Origin: Microbacterium ureisolvens | GTDB taxonomy: Bacteria > Actinomycetota > Actinomycetes > Actinomycetales > Microbacteriaceae | NCBI RefSeq assembly: GCF_019511645.1 | Contig: NZ_JAEUAX010000001.1 | Span: 805,187-869,186, forward strand | DNA: 64,000 bases | Direction: 5' to 3' | Part shown: positions 35,025 through 44,953 of the stretch, piece by piece | How positions within the stretch are numbered: the first letter of the stretch is position 1 | How the letters are laid out: each line of letters starts with the position of its first letter | Made by a program: the position numbers and the translations under genes | The notes under the pieces: generated by a model | What the model saw: the letters and a program-made list of their open reading frames with translations, nothing else | Told to the model about the DNA's origin: nothing | Databases searched by the model: none

Positions 35025-38000
35025 TCAGCTGCGCAGGCCGACCTTCGGCTTGGCCCACGAGCGGCCGCGAGTGTCTTTGAGGATGTCGTACTCGACGTCG
35101 ACGTGCGGCTCGATGGCGCTGTACTTGTCGTTCGGCGCGCCGATCACCAGCTGGAACCCGAGGCCCCGCCAGGCGCCGATCGCACGCTTCGTGAAGTGGG
35201 CGTCCGCCTTGATCAGCGCCTCGTCCATGAACACCGGCGCGTAGCGCGGGCGCGCGGCGCCCGCGTCGCCGAGCTGATAGCGCAGGGCGGCTCCCACGAT
35301 GAACGCGATGAGCTCCTGCGACTCGCCGCCGGACTTCTCGCCGATGTGATCGTAGAGCGCCACGTGCTGCTTGGTCGCGGCATCGACACGCTCCGCGCTC
35401 ACCCGTACGTGGTTGCGCACGTCGATGAGATCCGCGAAGTCGGGGGCGGAACGCCGCATGTGGCCGATGAGGCGCGACATTCGGCGGTACGCCTGCTCGC
35501 GCTCGTCGTCGGTCGACGCGGCCTCGATGAGCGCACGGACCTCGCGCAGCTCGCGGCGGAAGCGCCGGCGCGGCTCGGACTGGTTCTCGCGCGTGGTGAT
35601 CTGCAGGCGATGGTCATCGTCGTAGAAGGGCAGATCCTGCATGATCTCGTTGATCGGCGTGATGCGATCGCGGATCTCACGGATCGACCGGCTCAGCGTC
35701 GAGTCCAGGTTGGTGAGGTCGTTGCCCGAGAGCTTGAGAAGGCTGTCGCGCCACTCGGCCTCGAGCTCGTGCAGCCCGCTCGTCCGCAGGGCCTCCAGGA
35801 TGCGCTCGAAGTCGTCGATCGACTCGTCGGGGTCGGGCAGCAGATTCGGGTTGGGCCACCGCTCGAGGAAGCTCACCATGATGCGCCGGACGCTGTCGCG
35901 CTGCTGTTCCAGCGAGTCCACCGCTGCCCGCCGATCGTCTGCCAGTCGCTGCGCCGCGGTCGTGAGCGCGGCGACGAAACGCGCCAGCGCGTCCGATGCG
36001 CTTTCCGGACGGGTCGTCTCGGCCAGGCGGAATCGGTCATCGAGGAACGCGATCTGCTCGGGGCTCAGCATCCGTCCCGCGTCCTCGGCGGCGTCGACCA
36101 CTGTCTGATCAGAGTCGACGTCGTCGATGACGTCGCTCCACTGCGACTCGATCTGCTCGCGCTCGACCGTGGTGCGCGCGATCTCCTCGCGCAAGCGCGC
36201 CGCCTTGCCCTTGGCGGCGGCGATCTGCCCCTGCACGCGGGCGATCTCGGGATTGGATGCCGTCACGTCGCCCTGGACGGCGAGCCACCTGTCCCGCTCT
36301 GCCGTGACGGACGCGACGTCGACCTGCTCCCAGGTCAGATCGCGGATCTTGGCATACACCGCCATGCGCTCGTCGACCGCATCGAGCGCGGCATCGGCCC
36401 GCTTCCGCTCCTCCGCTGCGCGTGCGAGCCGGGCTCGGGCCTCGTCGAGCTGCCGGGCGAGGTCGGCAAGTCGCCGGTCGTTGGAGAATCCGAGCACGTT
36501 CTCACGGCCGTGGCCGCCGTGCGCACCACGACTTCCCTGCGAGATCTGGCCGGTGAGCGTCAGAGCCATGCGGTGGCGAGACAGGTCGCGCGCGGAGTCG
36601 ACGCACACGAAGCCGAAGCGGTCACCGAGGCGCTCCTGCAGCCACCCGGTGAATGGCGTGCTCTGATAGTCGAGTCGGCCGGGGAGCGTGCTCGTGTCGT
36701 GCAGATCCACCTCGTCGAGCCCGGTGTGCACCCCCTCGTACCGCAGCCGCACGGGCGTGCGCACCGAGTCGATCGCCGTGCGGAACCGCCCGAGATGCTC
36801 CACGTCGATGAGCAGCGTCGTCGCGAATCCGCCCAGCGCGAGGTTGAAGGCCTCCCGCCAGGGCTCGAACTCGGTGCGCACCTCGATGAGCTCGCCGACG
36901 AACGGCAGATCCTCCAGCTCGATGCCTGCCGCGTGGGCCACGAGCTCGCGCGATTCGTGAAGGGCCCGCGGGATGTTGCCCTGCAGTCCGGTCGCCCGTC
37001 GCATCTCCGCCTCGAGCTCGGCGATCTCGCGCGCGATGCCCTTCTCGGCCGAGATCGCCTCCGCGTACTCCGCCCGGGCGCCGCCCTTGGCGTCGCGGTC
37101 GGCGAACGTCTCTCGGGCGCGCTCCACGAGCGCGGTGAACTCCGCGTGCGTGGTCGCCTCCTCGCCGATCGCTCGCAGGTCCGCCTCGAGCGCCGCCCGC
37201 CGGCCCTGCGTCGCGGTCAGCCGACGCTCGACCTCGCGCAGCTCGCGCTGCGCGGTCTCCAGGCGGTCGCCTCCCGACAGGCGCAGCACCTCGACCAGCC
37301 CGTCGCGCTCCGCCTCGGCGGCCTCGGCGAGCGCGCGGTTCTCACGCAGCGAGGTGTCGGCCGCATTCTTGCGGTCACGCAGCTCCGTCTCGACGTCGCG
37401 GAGGAGGCCCAGACGCCGGTCCGCGCGCCAGAGGGTCGCGAGCGACGCGGGGTCGGAGAACTCGCCGAGCTCGTCGATGAGTCTCACACGCTCCCCCGCT
37501 GCCGCGATCTTCTCGCGCAGCTCGTGGATCGGCTCGAGCGCGCCCACCTGCTGACGGGCCGTCAGCATGCGTGTGCGCGTGCTCTCGAGTCCGTCGAAGT
37601 GTGCGACGACGGCGTCGGCGGTGGTCATCGTCTCGGGCTCTTCCAGCACGAGGCGCTTGTAGAGGTCGTCGACGGTCGTGATCTGCTGACCGGCCTGGAT
37701 GCGGGCGAGCAGGCTCATCGCCTTGGCTCCCGCCCCCGACGCGCCGATCCCGAGCACCGCATGCAGCCGCGCCGAGAACTCGCGATCGGTCCCGACAGGT
37801 TCGAGGCCGGCGTTCTTGATCGAGAGATCGGAGAGCCGCAGCACCGCCGCATGCTCGAGCGAGCTCAGGTCGAACGCACGGTCCGTCGTCGCGCGGACGC
37901 GCACCGTGTCTTCGAGCACGCGGGCGCCGGCCGGGATGTACCACGCGCGCACCGCGGTGAACCGCGAGCCGTCGTGGTCGATCCACGTCATGGCGACGGC

Positions 38001-38375
38001 CGTCCAGGTGTCTTCACCGTCACCACGGAGCACGCGCATCTTCGTGCCGTCCTCGGTGCGCGATTCGTCGAGCTTCCCGCGACCGTACGACAGGATGTTG
38101 CGCTGCTCGTCGCCGCGCGGACGCCCCGTCACTGCCCCGTTGGATGCGCCGTTGAACGGCGTCGTGTGAGGCATCATGAGCGCGATGTACGCGTCCATCA
38201 GTGTCGACTTGCCCGAACCCGACCCACCGCACAGGAGTGTCGCCTCAGGCGAGAAACGCACCCGGTGCGCGCCGTCGTAGCCGCCCCAGTTGACGAGCTG
38301 CAGATCCTCGGCGAGCCACTGCTGGCCGCGCGATGCCGCGGGGATGAGCCCGAACAGCGTGTCGAGCATCGTCAC
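35025..38375 (-). CDS. jetC: SMC-like ATPase JetC (MksB/MukB-like)
   Basis: 1116 aa from GTG 38375, with AGGAGG seven bases upstream. Walker A GGSGSGKS at 50-57; long charged coiled-coil arms; a hinge-like globular region about 480-640; ABC signature SGGESQ at 1015-1020; and Walker [10 protein letters not shown] with Asp1051-Glu1052. This is the ATPase of Wadjet type I / MksBEF systems, which form loop-extruding DNA complexes. It is overlapped by 4 bp with jetB. ATPase residues look intact. No jetD follows; the next gene is a convergent acyltransferase. Confidence 0.92.
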   Translation of the reverse strand: MTMLDTLFGLIPAASRGQQWLAEDLQLVNWGGYDGAHRVRFSPEATLLCGGSGSGKSTLMDAYIALMMPHTTPFNGASNGAVTGRPRGDEQRNILSYGRGKLDESRTEDGTKMRVLRGDGEDTWTAVAMTWIDHDGSRFTAVRAWYIPAGARVLEDTVRVRATTDRAFDLSSLEHAAVLRLSDLSIKNAGLEPVGTDREFSARLHAVLGIGASGAGAKAMSLLARIQAGQQITTVDDLYKRLVLEEPETMTTADAVVAHFDGLESTRTRMLTARQQVGALEPIHELREKIAAAGERVRLIDELGEFSDPASLATLWRADRRLGLLRDVETELRDRKNAADTSLRENRALAEAAEAERDGLVEVLRLSGGDRLETAQRELREVERRLTATQGRRAALEADLRAIGEEATTHAEFTALVERARETFADRDAKGGARAEYAEAISAEKGIAREIAELEAEMRRATGLQGNIPRALHESRELVAHAAGIELEDLPFVGELIEVRTEFEPWREAFNLALGGFATTLLIDVEHLGRFRTAIDSVRTPVRLRYEGVHTGLDEVDLHDTSTLPGRLDYQSTPFTGWLQERLGDRFGFVCVDSARDLSRHRMALTLTGQISQGSRGAHGGHGRENVLGFSNDRRLADLARQLDEARARLARAAEERKRADAALDAVDERMAVYAKIRDLTWEQVDVASVTAERDRWLAVQGDVTASNPEIARVQGQIAAAKGKAARLREEIARTTVEREQIESQWSDVIDDVDSDQTVVDAAEDAGRMLSPEQIAFLDDRFRLAETTRPESASDALARFVAALTTAAQRLADDRRAAVDSLEQQRDSVRRIMVSFLERWPNPNLLPDPDESIDDFERILEALRTSGLHELEAEWRDSLLKLSGNDLTNLDSTLSRSIREIRDRITPINEIMQDLPFYDDDHRLQITTRENQSEPRRRFRRELREVRALIEAASTDDEREQAYRRMSRLIGHMRRSAPDFADLIDVRNHVRVSAERVDAATKQHVALYDHIGEKSGGESQELIAFIVGAALRYQLGDAGAARPRYAPVFMDEALIKADAHFTKRAIGAWRGLGFQLVIGAPNDKYSAIEPHVDVEYDILKDTRGRSWAKPKVGLRS

Positions 38376-39097
38376 AGGGCAGCCTCCTCGAGTTCGGGGT
38401 CTTCGAGATCGGGGAGCGGACCCTGCGTGCGCAGCCAGTCCCCCAGCTCGCGCAGTTTCTCCGCGCTCAGCACGATCTCGACGAGGGGGCTGATGCGGAA
38501 CCGGCCGGTGGTCTCCTCGTCGACGATCCCGTCCCGCGCGAGACGGTCCATCGCCTTGCGGATCGACCGTTGGCGGCGGGCGGTGTCGCCGTCGGCGTCC
38601 ACGAAGTAGCTCATGACCGTCTGCTCCACGTCTTCGACGTCGACGCGTGCCGCCGGCTCGCCCGCCGCCGACTCGCGCTGGTAGACGGTGCGCAGGTGCA
38701 CGAGCACGAGCGTCTCGGAGCGCGTGTACGCGGCATCCCGAAGCAGGATCGGCATCTCGAACTCGTCGGAGCGCACCTGCTGTTTGTACGCCACGCCGCG
38801 GTCATGGTCGATGACCAGGCGCACGAACAGGTCGTTGAGGCGCGACTCGACGAGCTGCTGGTTGTCCAGCAGCACGGTCCACTCATCGCGGTTGCGGTCC
38901 GCGAGCACGTACCGCCGCTGGAGCAGGTGTACGAGGACGCGCCTCACGGCCTGGTCGAGCACGCCCCGGTCGCCGGGGAAGAGCTCCTCGAGGTCGTCCT
39001 CCATCGCGGCCGGAGCGATGAACGCCTCACTCGCTCCGACATCGCCGGCGTCGAGATCGCGGGCGTCGAGATCGCTCTGGGTGACGGTCTCAGTCAT
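38372..39097 (-). CDS. jetB: JetB (DUF4194, MksE-like kite subunit)
   Basis: 241 aa. DUF4194 features: [45 protein letters not shown] and [19 protein letters not shown], two winged-helix parts as in MukE/MksE. In the complex it bridges the kleisin JetA and the ATPase JetC. Its start overlaps the end of jetA by 8 bp and its stop overlaps jetC by 4 bp, so the three subunits are translationally coupled in order A, B, C. Confidence 0.92.
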   Translation of the reverse strand: MTETVTQSDLDARDLDAGDVGASEAFIAPAAMEDDLEELFPGDRGVLDQAVRRVLVHLLQRRYVLADRNRDEWTVLLDNQQLVESRLNDLFVRLVIDHDRGVAYKQQVRSDEFEMPILLRDAAYTRSETLVLVHLRTVYQRESAAGEPAARVDVEDVEQTVMSYFVDADGDTARRQRSIRKAMDRLARDGIVDEETTGRFRISPLVEIVLSAEKLRELGDWLRTQGPLPDLEDPELEEAAL

Positions 39098-40562
39098 CGT
39101 CGTGCTCCTTCGCGGTGCGGGCGGTCACGGACCCGAACGCGAAACGTCGCGTCGTGCCGTCGGGGCGCAGGGCTTCGACGACCGAGACCTCGTCGCCCTC
39201 GGTCATGCCGTTTCGGTGCGCGATCTCGAGGAGTCCCACGAGATCGACCGGGCGTCGGGCTTCATCGTCCGCCCCCTGGAACGCGTCGCCCAGATCGAAC
39301 TCCTCGCCGAGCCCGGCGACATAGGCCTCGAGCTCGGCGTACCGGGGGCCACCCCAAGCGCGGGTGTCGGCATCCGTGAATTCCGCGTCGTCGGCCGAGG
39401 CGGTCAGCGGAGCGGGCGCGCCGGGGGGACGGATGTCGCTCACCGACTGGCGCAGGTGCCCGATGTCTGCCATCGGAAGGCTCCGCAGCGGTTCGACAGG
39501 CGCGTCGGAGGACGAGCTGCGGGTCCATGCCTGCAAGCCCGCCATGACGTCTCGCAGCAGATCGTCGACCTGCCGATCTCGGATCGGGTCGTGGGTGCGG
39601 ACCTGTCCGGTGATGACCCGCGAGGCACGGCGCTGCGCCGTGAGGACCTCCTCGACGCCGAGCTCGACGCGGCGGCCGATGGCATCCAGCTCCTTGCGCT
39701 GCTCGCTGTCCATGAGACGCGTGAACGGCTGCGCGAGCAGCGTGTGCAGCTGCTCGGTGAGGCTGTCGATCCGCTCCGGATCGCCGATCAGGCGCAGCGC
39801 CCCCGCGAACGCGCGGCCCTCGGCGGTGGATTGCATGACGTGCTGCCCGCGCTGCAGGTACTCGCGCAGCACCTCGCCGGTCGGACGGACGTCCCGACGC
39901 AGATCCGCGACGACATCGCGCTGCATCGCCTTGATGGACTCGGCCACGCGGGTGAAGTCCGCCGGCAGCTCTCGCGCAAGATGCAGGACGTTCTCGGCCT
40001 CCTCCAGGAGCTGCTCGTCGTCGATCGGCTCCGGCTCCCCGAGCTCCAGACGCGCGATCTCGGCATCGAGCGCGTCGCGCTCCTGGATCAGGCGGGACAT
40101 CCGCACGGCGGGATCGGTCTCGGCGTGATCCGAGAGCCGCTCGACCGCCTCGAGCAGCGTTCGCACCCGCGAGTTGGAGACCCGGGTCCGTCCGCCGGCG
40201 GTGCGCCCGGTGATCTCGAGCGCGCCGACCGCGTGCGCGGTGAGGCGGTACACCTCGGTGTCGCCGTCGATCTGCGGCACGAGCCATCCGACCCGCACCC
40301 AATAGCGGCAGATCTCGCGGGCGGTGCCGACCGGGAGTGCGCGCTCGCCCTCGTCGTAGCCCGCCGCTCGCAGCTCGTCGAGGATCTCGGCGACCTCGGC
40401 GTGGGCGTCGGAGATCTCGACTGACGGGCGATCGACCGTGAACACGATCGAGAGAGCCGCGACCACGAAGGGCGCGTAGCGACCGTGCAGCAGGTCGAGG
40501 GTGGGGGTCCGGAACGCCGCGAGTGAGCGCAGATATGCCGCCTCGGCACGAGTGTTCCCCAT
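39090..40562 (-). CDS. jetA: JetA (DUF3375, MksF-like kleisin)
   Basis: 490 aa from ATG 40562. DUF3375 features: a starting winged-helix with [18 protein letters not shown] and a long helical middle containing [20 protein letters not shown] and [20 protein letters not shown], then a C-terminal winged-helix near [20 protein letters not shown]. It is the kleisin that joins the SMC heads. It leads the operon; the longer frame to 41075 runs through panD and is rejected. Confidence 0.92.
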   Translation of the reverse strand: MGNTRAEAAYLRSLAAFRTPTLDLLHGRYAPFVVAALSIVFTVDRPSVEISDAHAEVAEILDELRAAGYDEGERALPVGTAREICRYWVRVGWLVPQIDGDTEVYRLTAHAVGALEITGRTAGGRTRVSNSRVRTLLEAVERLSDHAETDPAVRMSRLIQERDALDAEIARLELGEPEPIDDEQLLEEAENVLHLARELPADFTRVAESIKAMQRDVVADLRRDVRPTGEVLREYLQRGQHVMQSTAEGRAFAGALRLIGDPERIDSLTEQLHTLLAQPFTRLMDSEQRKELDAIGRRVELGVEEVLTAQRRASRVITGQVRTHDPIRDRQVDDLLRDVMAGLQAWTRSSSSDAPVEPLRSLPMADIGHLRQSVSDIRPPGAPAPLTASADDAEFTDADTRAWGGPRYAELEAYVAGLGEEFDLGDAFQGADDEARRPVDLVGLLEIAHRNGMTEGDEVSVVEALRPDGTTRRFAFGSVTARTAKEHDDD

Positions 40563-40661
40563 CGCCTCCAGACTACCCGGGGCGGGCGTGCGACCACGAT
40601 TCGGGGTGATGCAGGCGGGCCATATTATTGGACTCGATCCACTATCCCCTCGGAGTATCAC

Positions 40662-41048
40662 TTGCGTCGCACCCTGCTCAAGTCCAAGATCCACCGCGCC
40701 ACCGTCACCGGCAGCGACCTGAACTACGTCGGGTCCATCACGATCGACGCCGACCTCCTGGACCTCGCCGACATCGTCGAGCACGAGCAGGTCCATGTCG
40801 TCGACGTGAACAACGGCGCCCGCTTCGAGACCTACACGATCGCCGGCGAGCGCGGCACGGGCGTGATGCAGATCAACGGCGCCGCTGCGCGCCTGGTCCA
40901 CACCGGCGACGTCGTGATCGTCATGTCGTACGCCGAGTACGAGCGCGAAGAGGTGCGCGACCACCGGCCCGTCGTGATCAACATCGACGAGTCGACGCCC
41001 GGTGCGCGGGCGAACAGCGTGGCACGCGTGCTGACGGCCGCGGGCTGA
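40662..41048 (+). CDS. panD: aspartate 1-decarboxylase
   Basis: 128 aa from TTG 40662, with CGGAG before it. The self-processing Gly-Ser at 24-25 in NYVGSITID, which makes the pyruvoyl cofactor, is present, as are [12 protein letters not shown] and [13 protein letters not shown]. It decarboxylates aspartate to beta-alanine for pantothenate and CoA. It stands alone, without panB/panC beside it. The TTG start gives the normal family length; it ends just before a strong hairpin. Confidence 0.95.
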   Translation: MRRTLLKSKIHRATVTGSDLNYVGSITIDADLLDLADIVEHEQVHVVDVNNGARFETYTIAGERGTGVMQINGAAARLVHTGDVVIVMSYAEYEREEVRDHRPVVINIDESTPGARANSVARVLTAAG

Positions 41049-41083
41049 CCGACGTCCGCGGGCAGAGCGCCCCACAACCGACG

Positions 41084-41115
41084 AAGTCCCGGAAACCGTT
41101 CGGTTTCCGGGACTT
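41084..41115. terminator. bidirectional terminator between panD and tRNA-Pro
   Basis: A perfect 15-bp inverted repeat, AAGTCCCGGAAACCG paired with CGGTTTCCGGGACTT, with only TT between the arms. It lies 35 bp after panD and just after the 3' end of the oppositely oriented tRNA, so it can end both transcripts. A TTTCT follows on the plus strand. Confidence 0.85.
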
Positions 41116-41117
41116 TC

Positions 41118-41194
<77 letters not shown>

Positions 41195-41327
41195 TTAGCC
41201 CCCGCTTGCGCGCGGACAACTCCCCCATCCTACCCGCTCTGCGGAGGCCTCGCGAACCGACGGACGCCCGGGCGTGGCATCCGTCGATCGCTTGCCGGTG
41301 TCGGTAGGGGGCGTTAGCGTCGCCGAC

Positions 41328-41915
41328 ATGGCGCACATCACCATCGAGCCGGCCACCGCAGATCGCTTCGACGACGCGCAGCACGCCCTCAGCGGCGGCG
41401 GGGACGGTCGCAGCTGCCAGTGCCAGTGGTGGATGATGACGAACGCCGAGTGGCAGAAGACGTCGCTGGAGCAGCGTCAGCAGCTCCTGCGCGACGAGGT
41501 CGACGCCGGGCCGCCCCCTGCCTTGATCGCCTACGTCGACGGCGAGGCAGCCGGCTGGGTGCGGATCGGCCCACGCACGAAGCAGGTTCGCCTCGGCCGC
41601 ACGCGCAACTTCACCGGCGCGTCGGAAGAGGCGTGGGACGACGCGTCGGTGTGGGCGGTGAGCTGCTTCGTCGTGCGCAGAGAGCATCGCAACCAAGGTC
41701 TCAACGCGAGGCTGCTCGACGCCGCGATCATGTACGCGCGGGAAAGCGGAGCGCGCGTGATCGAGGCGTACCCGCTCGACCCCGACGCCGGCCGGAAGAT
41801 CCCCTCGAACGAGCTCTTCCACGGTGTGGTCTCGACGTTCCAGGAGGCGGGGTTCCGTGAGGTCGCCCGCCCCAAGCCGCACCTGGCGATCATGTCGCTC
41901 GACCTCGCGGGCTGA
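41328..41915 (+). CDS. GNAT family N-acetyltransferase (CQC type)
   Basis: 195 aa from ATG 41328. The CoA loop is CFVVRREHRNQGLNARLL; an N-terminal GRSCQCQWW and DDASVWAVSC match the GNAT at 4770-5357, which has the same length. The central TKQVRLGRTRNFTGASEEAW differs. TTAGCG about 13 bases upstream hints at a leaderless promoter. The substrate is unknown. A start at 41274 would extend into the promoter and is rejected. Confidence 0.85.
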   Translation: MAHITIEPATADRFDDAQHALSGGGDGRSCQCQWWMMTNAEWQKTSLEQRQQLLRDEVDAGPPPALIAYVDGEAAGWVRIGPRTKQVRLGRTRNFTGASEEAWDDASVWAVSCFVVRREHRNQGLNARLLDAAIMYARESGARVIEAYPLDPDAGRKIPSNELFHGVVSTFQEAGFREVARPKPHLAIMSLDLAG

Positions 41916-41958
41916 CCCCGCCCCTCGGGCGAACCCCGAGGGCGCAGCATCCGTTGTG

Positions 41959-43137
41959 TCAATGCAGCGGTGCCGACTCCCGGCGAACGCGATCGACCTC
42001 GAGCACCACGACGACGCCCACGAGCAGCGCGGCGGCCACGACGTACTCCCCCGCGGGCAGCAGACCCGCCAGTGCGATCAGCACCGCGCCGGCGAGCACG
42101 GCCGCCGACGCCCAGCGCGACAGCGACGCCCGCAGCAGCACCAGCCACGATGCCGCCACCACGATGGCGATCGGCAGCGTCAAGGCGAGGCCGGCGATCA
42201 CGGGCGAGATCTCGGTGTGCCCGGTGATCTCGTCGATCTCGACCTCCACCCCCGCCGACACCGCGCCGACCGCAGCGAAGATCACGTAGTGCAGGTAGCC
42301 GAACCGGAAGGCCGACTTCCTGCCCTCGAGCCGATGGTGCTGCTCGCGGGAGAAGTACACCCACCAGATGCCGGCGGTGACGACGATGCCCGAGATCGCA
42401 AGCGTCACGAGCTCCGAGACGTGCTCGCCCTCGCCGAGCGCGTCGATGATCGCATTCGCCGAGGCGAGCAGGCTCTCACCGAGCAGCAGCAGAGTGAACA
42501 GGCCGTAACGCTCGGCGATGTGGTGCGGGTGCCAGGCCGTGCGACCGGAGGCCTCGCCCCAGACCGGCACCAGCAGCTCGAGCGCCACGAGCGCGAAGAA
42601 GGTCCAGAACTGCGCCGTCTCGTCCAGCAGGTAGATGCGCGCCACCCACAGCACCTGCACCACCGTCACCCCGAGAGCCATGCGCAGCGCGGTGCGACGG
42701 GACTCGGGATCGGATGCTGCGGCCCGCAGCCACTGCGCCACCAGGGCCAACCGCATGATGACGTAGCCCCACGTCACCACGAGGAAGTCGAACTCCACCA
42801 TCGCGTCGTGCACGCCCGCGGCGAGAACCAGCACGCCGCCCATCTGCACGATCGTGAGCACGCGGTACAGCCAGTCGTCGGTGTCGAATGCGGAGGCGAA
42901 CCACGTGAAGTTCATCCACGCCCACCAGATCGCGAAGAACACCATGAGGTAGGCGAGCACTCCCTGGCCGACGTGGTCCTCGCTGATGAGGTGATGCAGG
43001 TTCTGAGACGCCTGCGACACCGCGACCACGAACACGAGGTCGAACAGCAGCTCCAGCGGCGTCGACACACGGTAGGAGGCCTCCGTGTCGCGCGCGGACA
43101 TCCGGACGAGGCCCATCCGAGCCAGCACATCGGTCAT
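41959..43137 (-). CDS. LtrA family membrane protein (low temperature requirement A)
   Basis: 392 aa from ATG 43137. Family signature at the start: ASYRVSTPLELLFDLVFVVAVSQ, then WWAWMNFTWFASAFDTDDW, HPHHIAERYGLFTLLLLGES and WWVYFSREQH, with about ten to twelve membrane segments. LtrA was found through cold growth in Listeria, but its molecular role is unclear. CATAAT lies seven bases upstream of the ATG, suggesting a leaderless start. Divergent from the YhhN-family gene, 37 bp apart. Confidence 0.9.
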   Translation of the reverse strand: MTDVLARMGLVRMSARDTEASYRVSTPLELLFDLVFVVAVSQASQNLHHLISEDHVGQGVLAYLMVFFAIWWAWMNFTWFASAFDTDDWLYRVLTIVQMGGVLVLAAGVHDAMVEFDFLVVTWGYVIMRLALVAQWLRAAASDPESRRTALRMALGVTVVQVLWVARIYLLDETAQFWTFFALVALELLVPVWGEASGRTAWHPHHIAERYGLFTLLLLGESLLASANAIIDALGEGEHVSELVTLAISGIVVTAGIWWVYFSREQHHRLEGRKSAFRFGYLHYVIFAAVGAVSAGVEVEIDEITGHTEISPVIAGLALTLPIAIVVAASWLVLLRASLSRWASAAVLAGAVLIALAGLLPAGEYVVAAALLVGVVVVLEVDRVRRESAPLH

Positions 43138-43174
43138 GCGACGATTATGGTTGCCCTGCGTATCGAGGAGGATC

Positions 43175-43852
43175 ATGCGTCGGCTCTGGATCGTGTTCGT
43201 GCCCTACGTCGCGGTGTCGGTCGTGCACGTCGCGGCGCTCGCCGTCGGCTCCGACGCCGTGGCCGCGCCCACGAAGCTCGCGCTCATGCCGCTGCTCGCC
43301 CTCGCGGTGGCGTGGGGCGTGCGAGGGTCCCGATGGACGCCCGCCCACACCCTGCTCGTGGTCGCGATCGGGCTCTCGTGGGTGGGTGACGGCGCCGGAA
43401 CGTTCATTCCGTGGATGCCGACCGTGCCCATGATGCTGCTGTTCTTCGGACTCGCCCACCTCTGCTACATCTGGCTCTTCTGGCGGATGCTGGCCGTGCG
43501 CCGCGCCCCGATCTGGGCCGCGGTGTACGCGGTGTGGTGGCTGGTGCTCCTTGCGGTGCTCTGGCCGAACCTCGGCGGGCTCGCCATCGCGGTGGCGATC
43601 TACGGTCTCGTGCTCGGCGGCACCGCCTTCGCAGCATCGCGCTGCCACCCACTGATCGTCTGGGGCGGCGTGTTCTTCCTCACATCGGACTCTGTGCTGG
43701 CGTTCCGCCTGTTCACGCCTGACGCGATGCCCGATTGGACGAGCCCGCTCGTCATGCTGACGTACTGCCTCGGGCAGGGACTCATCGCCGCCGGCGTGCT
43801 GGTGAGCGTGCGGGCACGGAACGTCGCGCAGACGACGGTGGCCACGCGATGA
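43175..43852 (+). CDS. YhhN family membrane protein (lysoplasmalogenase-like)
   Basis: 225 aa from ATG 43175, with AGGAGG just upstream. Seven or eight hydrophobic segments, with LSWVGDGAGTF, FFGLAHLCYIWLF and FLTSDSVLAFRLF, whose Asp residues fit the TMEM86/YhhN family that hydrolyses lysoplasmalogen. Activity in bacteria is known for only a few members. Its stop overlaps the S4-domain gene start by 4 bp. Confidence 0.85.
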   Translation: MRRLWIVFVPYVAVSVVHVAALAVGSDAVAAPTKLALMPLLALAVAWGVRGSRWTPAHTLLVVAIGLSWVGDGAGTFIPWMPTVPMMLLFFGLAHLCYIWLFWRMLAVRRAPIWAAVYAVWWLVLLAVLWPNLGGLAIAVAIYGLVLGGTAFAASRCHPLIVWGGVFFLTSDSVLAFRLFTPDAMPDWTSPLVMLTYCLGQGLIAAGVLVSVRARNVAQTTVATR

Positions 43853-44232
43853 CGGATGCCGCGGCCGCTGTCCGGTCGGTCAGGGTCGACGCGTGGCTCT
43901 GGGCGATCCGCATCTACAAGACGCGCTCCGCCGCGACGACCGCATGCCGCGCCGGGCACGTGCGCGTCAACGGCGAGCGGGCGAAGGCCGCGCAGAGCGT
44001 GAAACCCGGCGACGAGGTGCGGGTCCGCATCGACGGGTTCGATCGCATGCTCGTCGTGCGCGAGCCGATCTCGAAGCGGGTCGGAGCCGCGCTCGTGGCG
44101 ACCGCCATGGAGGATCACACGCCCCCGCGCGACCCCGCTCCGGTCATCGCGCAACGCGATCGGGGCGCGGGCCGTCCCACCAAGCGCGAACGGCGCGAGA
44201 TCGACCGCCTGCGGGGCCGCGACGACCAGTGA
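43849..44232 (+). CDS. S4 domain RNA-binding protein (Hsp15-like)
   Basis: 127 aa from ATG 43849. An S4 fold covers residues about 11-65 (VRVDAWLWAIRIYKTRSAAT, HVRVNGERAKAAQSVKPGDEV), then a VGAALVATAMED segment and a basic tail with GRPTKRERREIDRLRG, the layout of Hsp15-type proteins that bind stalled 50S subunits carrying peptidyl-tRNA. It overlaps the upstream YhhN gene stop by 4 bp. Confidence 0.88.
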   Translation: MTDAAAAVRSVRVDAWLWAIRIYKTRSAATTACRAGHVRVNGERAKAAQSVKPGDEVRVRIDGFDRMLVVREPISKRVGAALVATAMEDHTPPRDPAPVIAQRDRGAGRPTKRERREIDRLRGRDDQ

Positions 44233-44277
44233 ACGCCCAACACGGCAGCCATCGCCAGGGCGGCGGCAGACAGCGGT

Positions 44278-44439
44278 TCAGGCCTGCTCGTCCTCTTCGG
44301 GTTCGAATGTCGACGGCTCTCCTGTGTGGCCGGCGGCTACGCCGCCGGGGTCGTTGGGGATGGTCCCGTCAGGCCCCAGGCCTCCCGGCTTCGCAGTGCC
44401 CTCGTCGTCCGGCTTCGGTTCCTGCGTCTTCCCGGTCAT
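44278..44439 (-). CDS. small hydrophilic protein, 53 aa
   Basis: Not previously evident because of its size. From ATG 44439 it reads MTGKTQEPKPDDEGTAKPGG and continues as an acidic, Gly/Pro-rich chain ending FEPEEDEQA before TGA. GGGGGAG lies six bases upstream, and the start overlaps the stop of the PQ-loop gene by 4 bp (ATGA), both strong signs of real translation. The function is unknown; it is predicted to be disordered. Confidence 0.65.
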   Translation of the reverse strand: MTGKTQEPKPDDEGTAKPGGLGPDGTIPNDPGGVAAGHTGEPSTFEPEEDEQA

Positions 44440-44852
44440 CGGTCGCTCCCCCCGTCGATACGAGCGTCTGTCGGGGCGACAGTAAGCCGCGCGTCAGCGT
44501 TGCGGAGCCCGCTTGACAAACGCGCTCGCCCCCTCAGGCGAACGTCTGTCAGCCTCGCGAGGTGAGGGTGGTCGCTGCGGCCGGATCGCAGCGCCGCTCG
44601 CCGCTCAGCGAGGCACAGCACGAGCATGATGGCGCACGAGGTCAGGTAGAAGGTGTGCAGCGCCCAGATCGGCCCCAGGGGAAGACTGAACACGTAGAGC
44701 GAGTAGACCGCATTCGCCGCGTTGATCATCACGATGCTCGGCAGGCTGTACGACGAGACGTCACGCGTGCGCAGCGCCTTGCCGAGCATCGGCAGGTTGC
44801 TGACCGCGAACACGACGGTCGAGACCGTGCCGGCGATCAGCGGGATGTCCAT
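44436..44852 (-). CDS. PQ-loop / SemiSWEET-like membrane protein
   Basis: 138 aa from ATG 44852. Three hydrophobic helices occupy residues 1-85, with the PQ-loop-like SNLPMLGKALRTRDVSSYSL, typical of SemiSWEET small transporters that act as dimers. The last 50 residues are Arg-rich, hydrophilic and atypical. TAGCGT upstream suggests a leaderless start; GTG 44858 is an alternative. The 3' end overlaps the 53-aa gene. Sugar transport is only a family-level guess. Confidence 0.65.
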   Translation of the reverse strand: MDIPLIAGTVSTVVFAVSNLPMLGKALRTRDVSSYSLPSIVMINAANAVYSLYVFSLPLGPIWALHTFYLTSCAIMLVLCLAERRAALRSGRSDHPHLARLTDVRLRGRARLSSGLRNADARLTVAPTDARIDGGSDR

Positions 44853-44953
44853 GCCCACACGCTAAGCGGCGGCCCGCGTCGGCCGCGTCGGGCGAAGAGC
44901 GCATCTTCGACGGATTACCCGCCTGGGTCATTCTGTGCAGAAGCGCCCGGCGA

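Noticed and set aside
35103..38609. A 1168-codon open frame opposite jetC on the plus strand
   Set aside because: It is the mirror of a strongly conserved SMC gene in a high-GC region; its translation has no recognisable family and is Arg/Ala/Leu-rich.
35025..40562. Complete Wadjet type I defence system
   Set aside because: No JetD-like Toprim/DUF2220 protein is found in the window next to jetABC, so the anti-plasmid cutting part is not supported.
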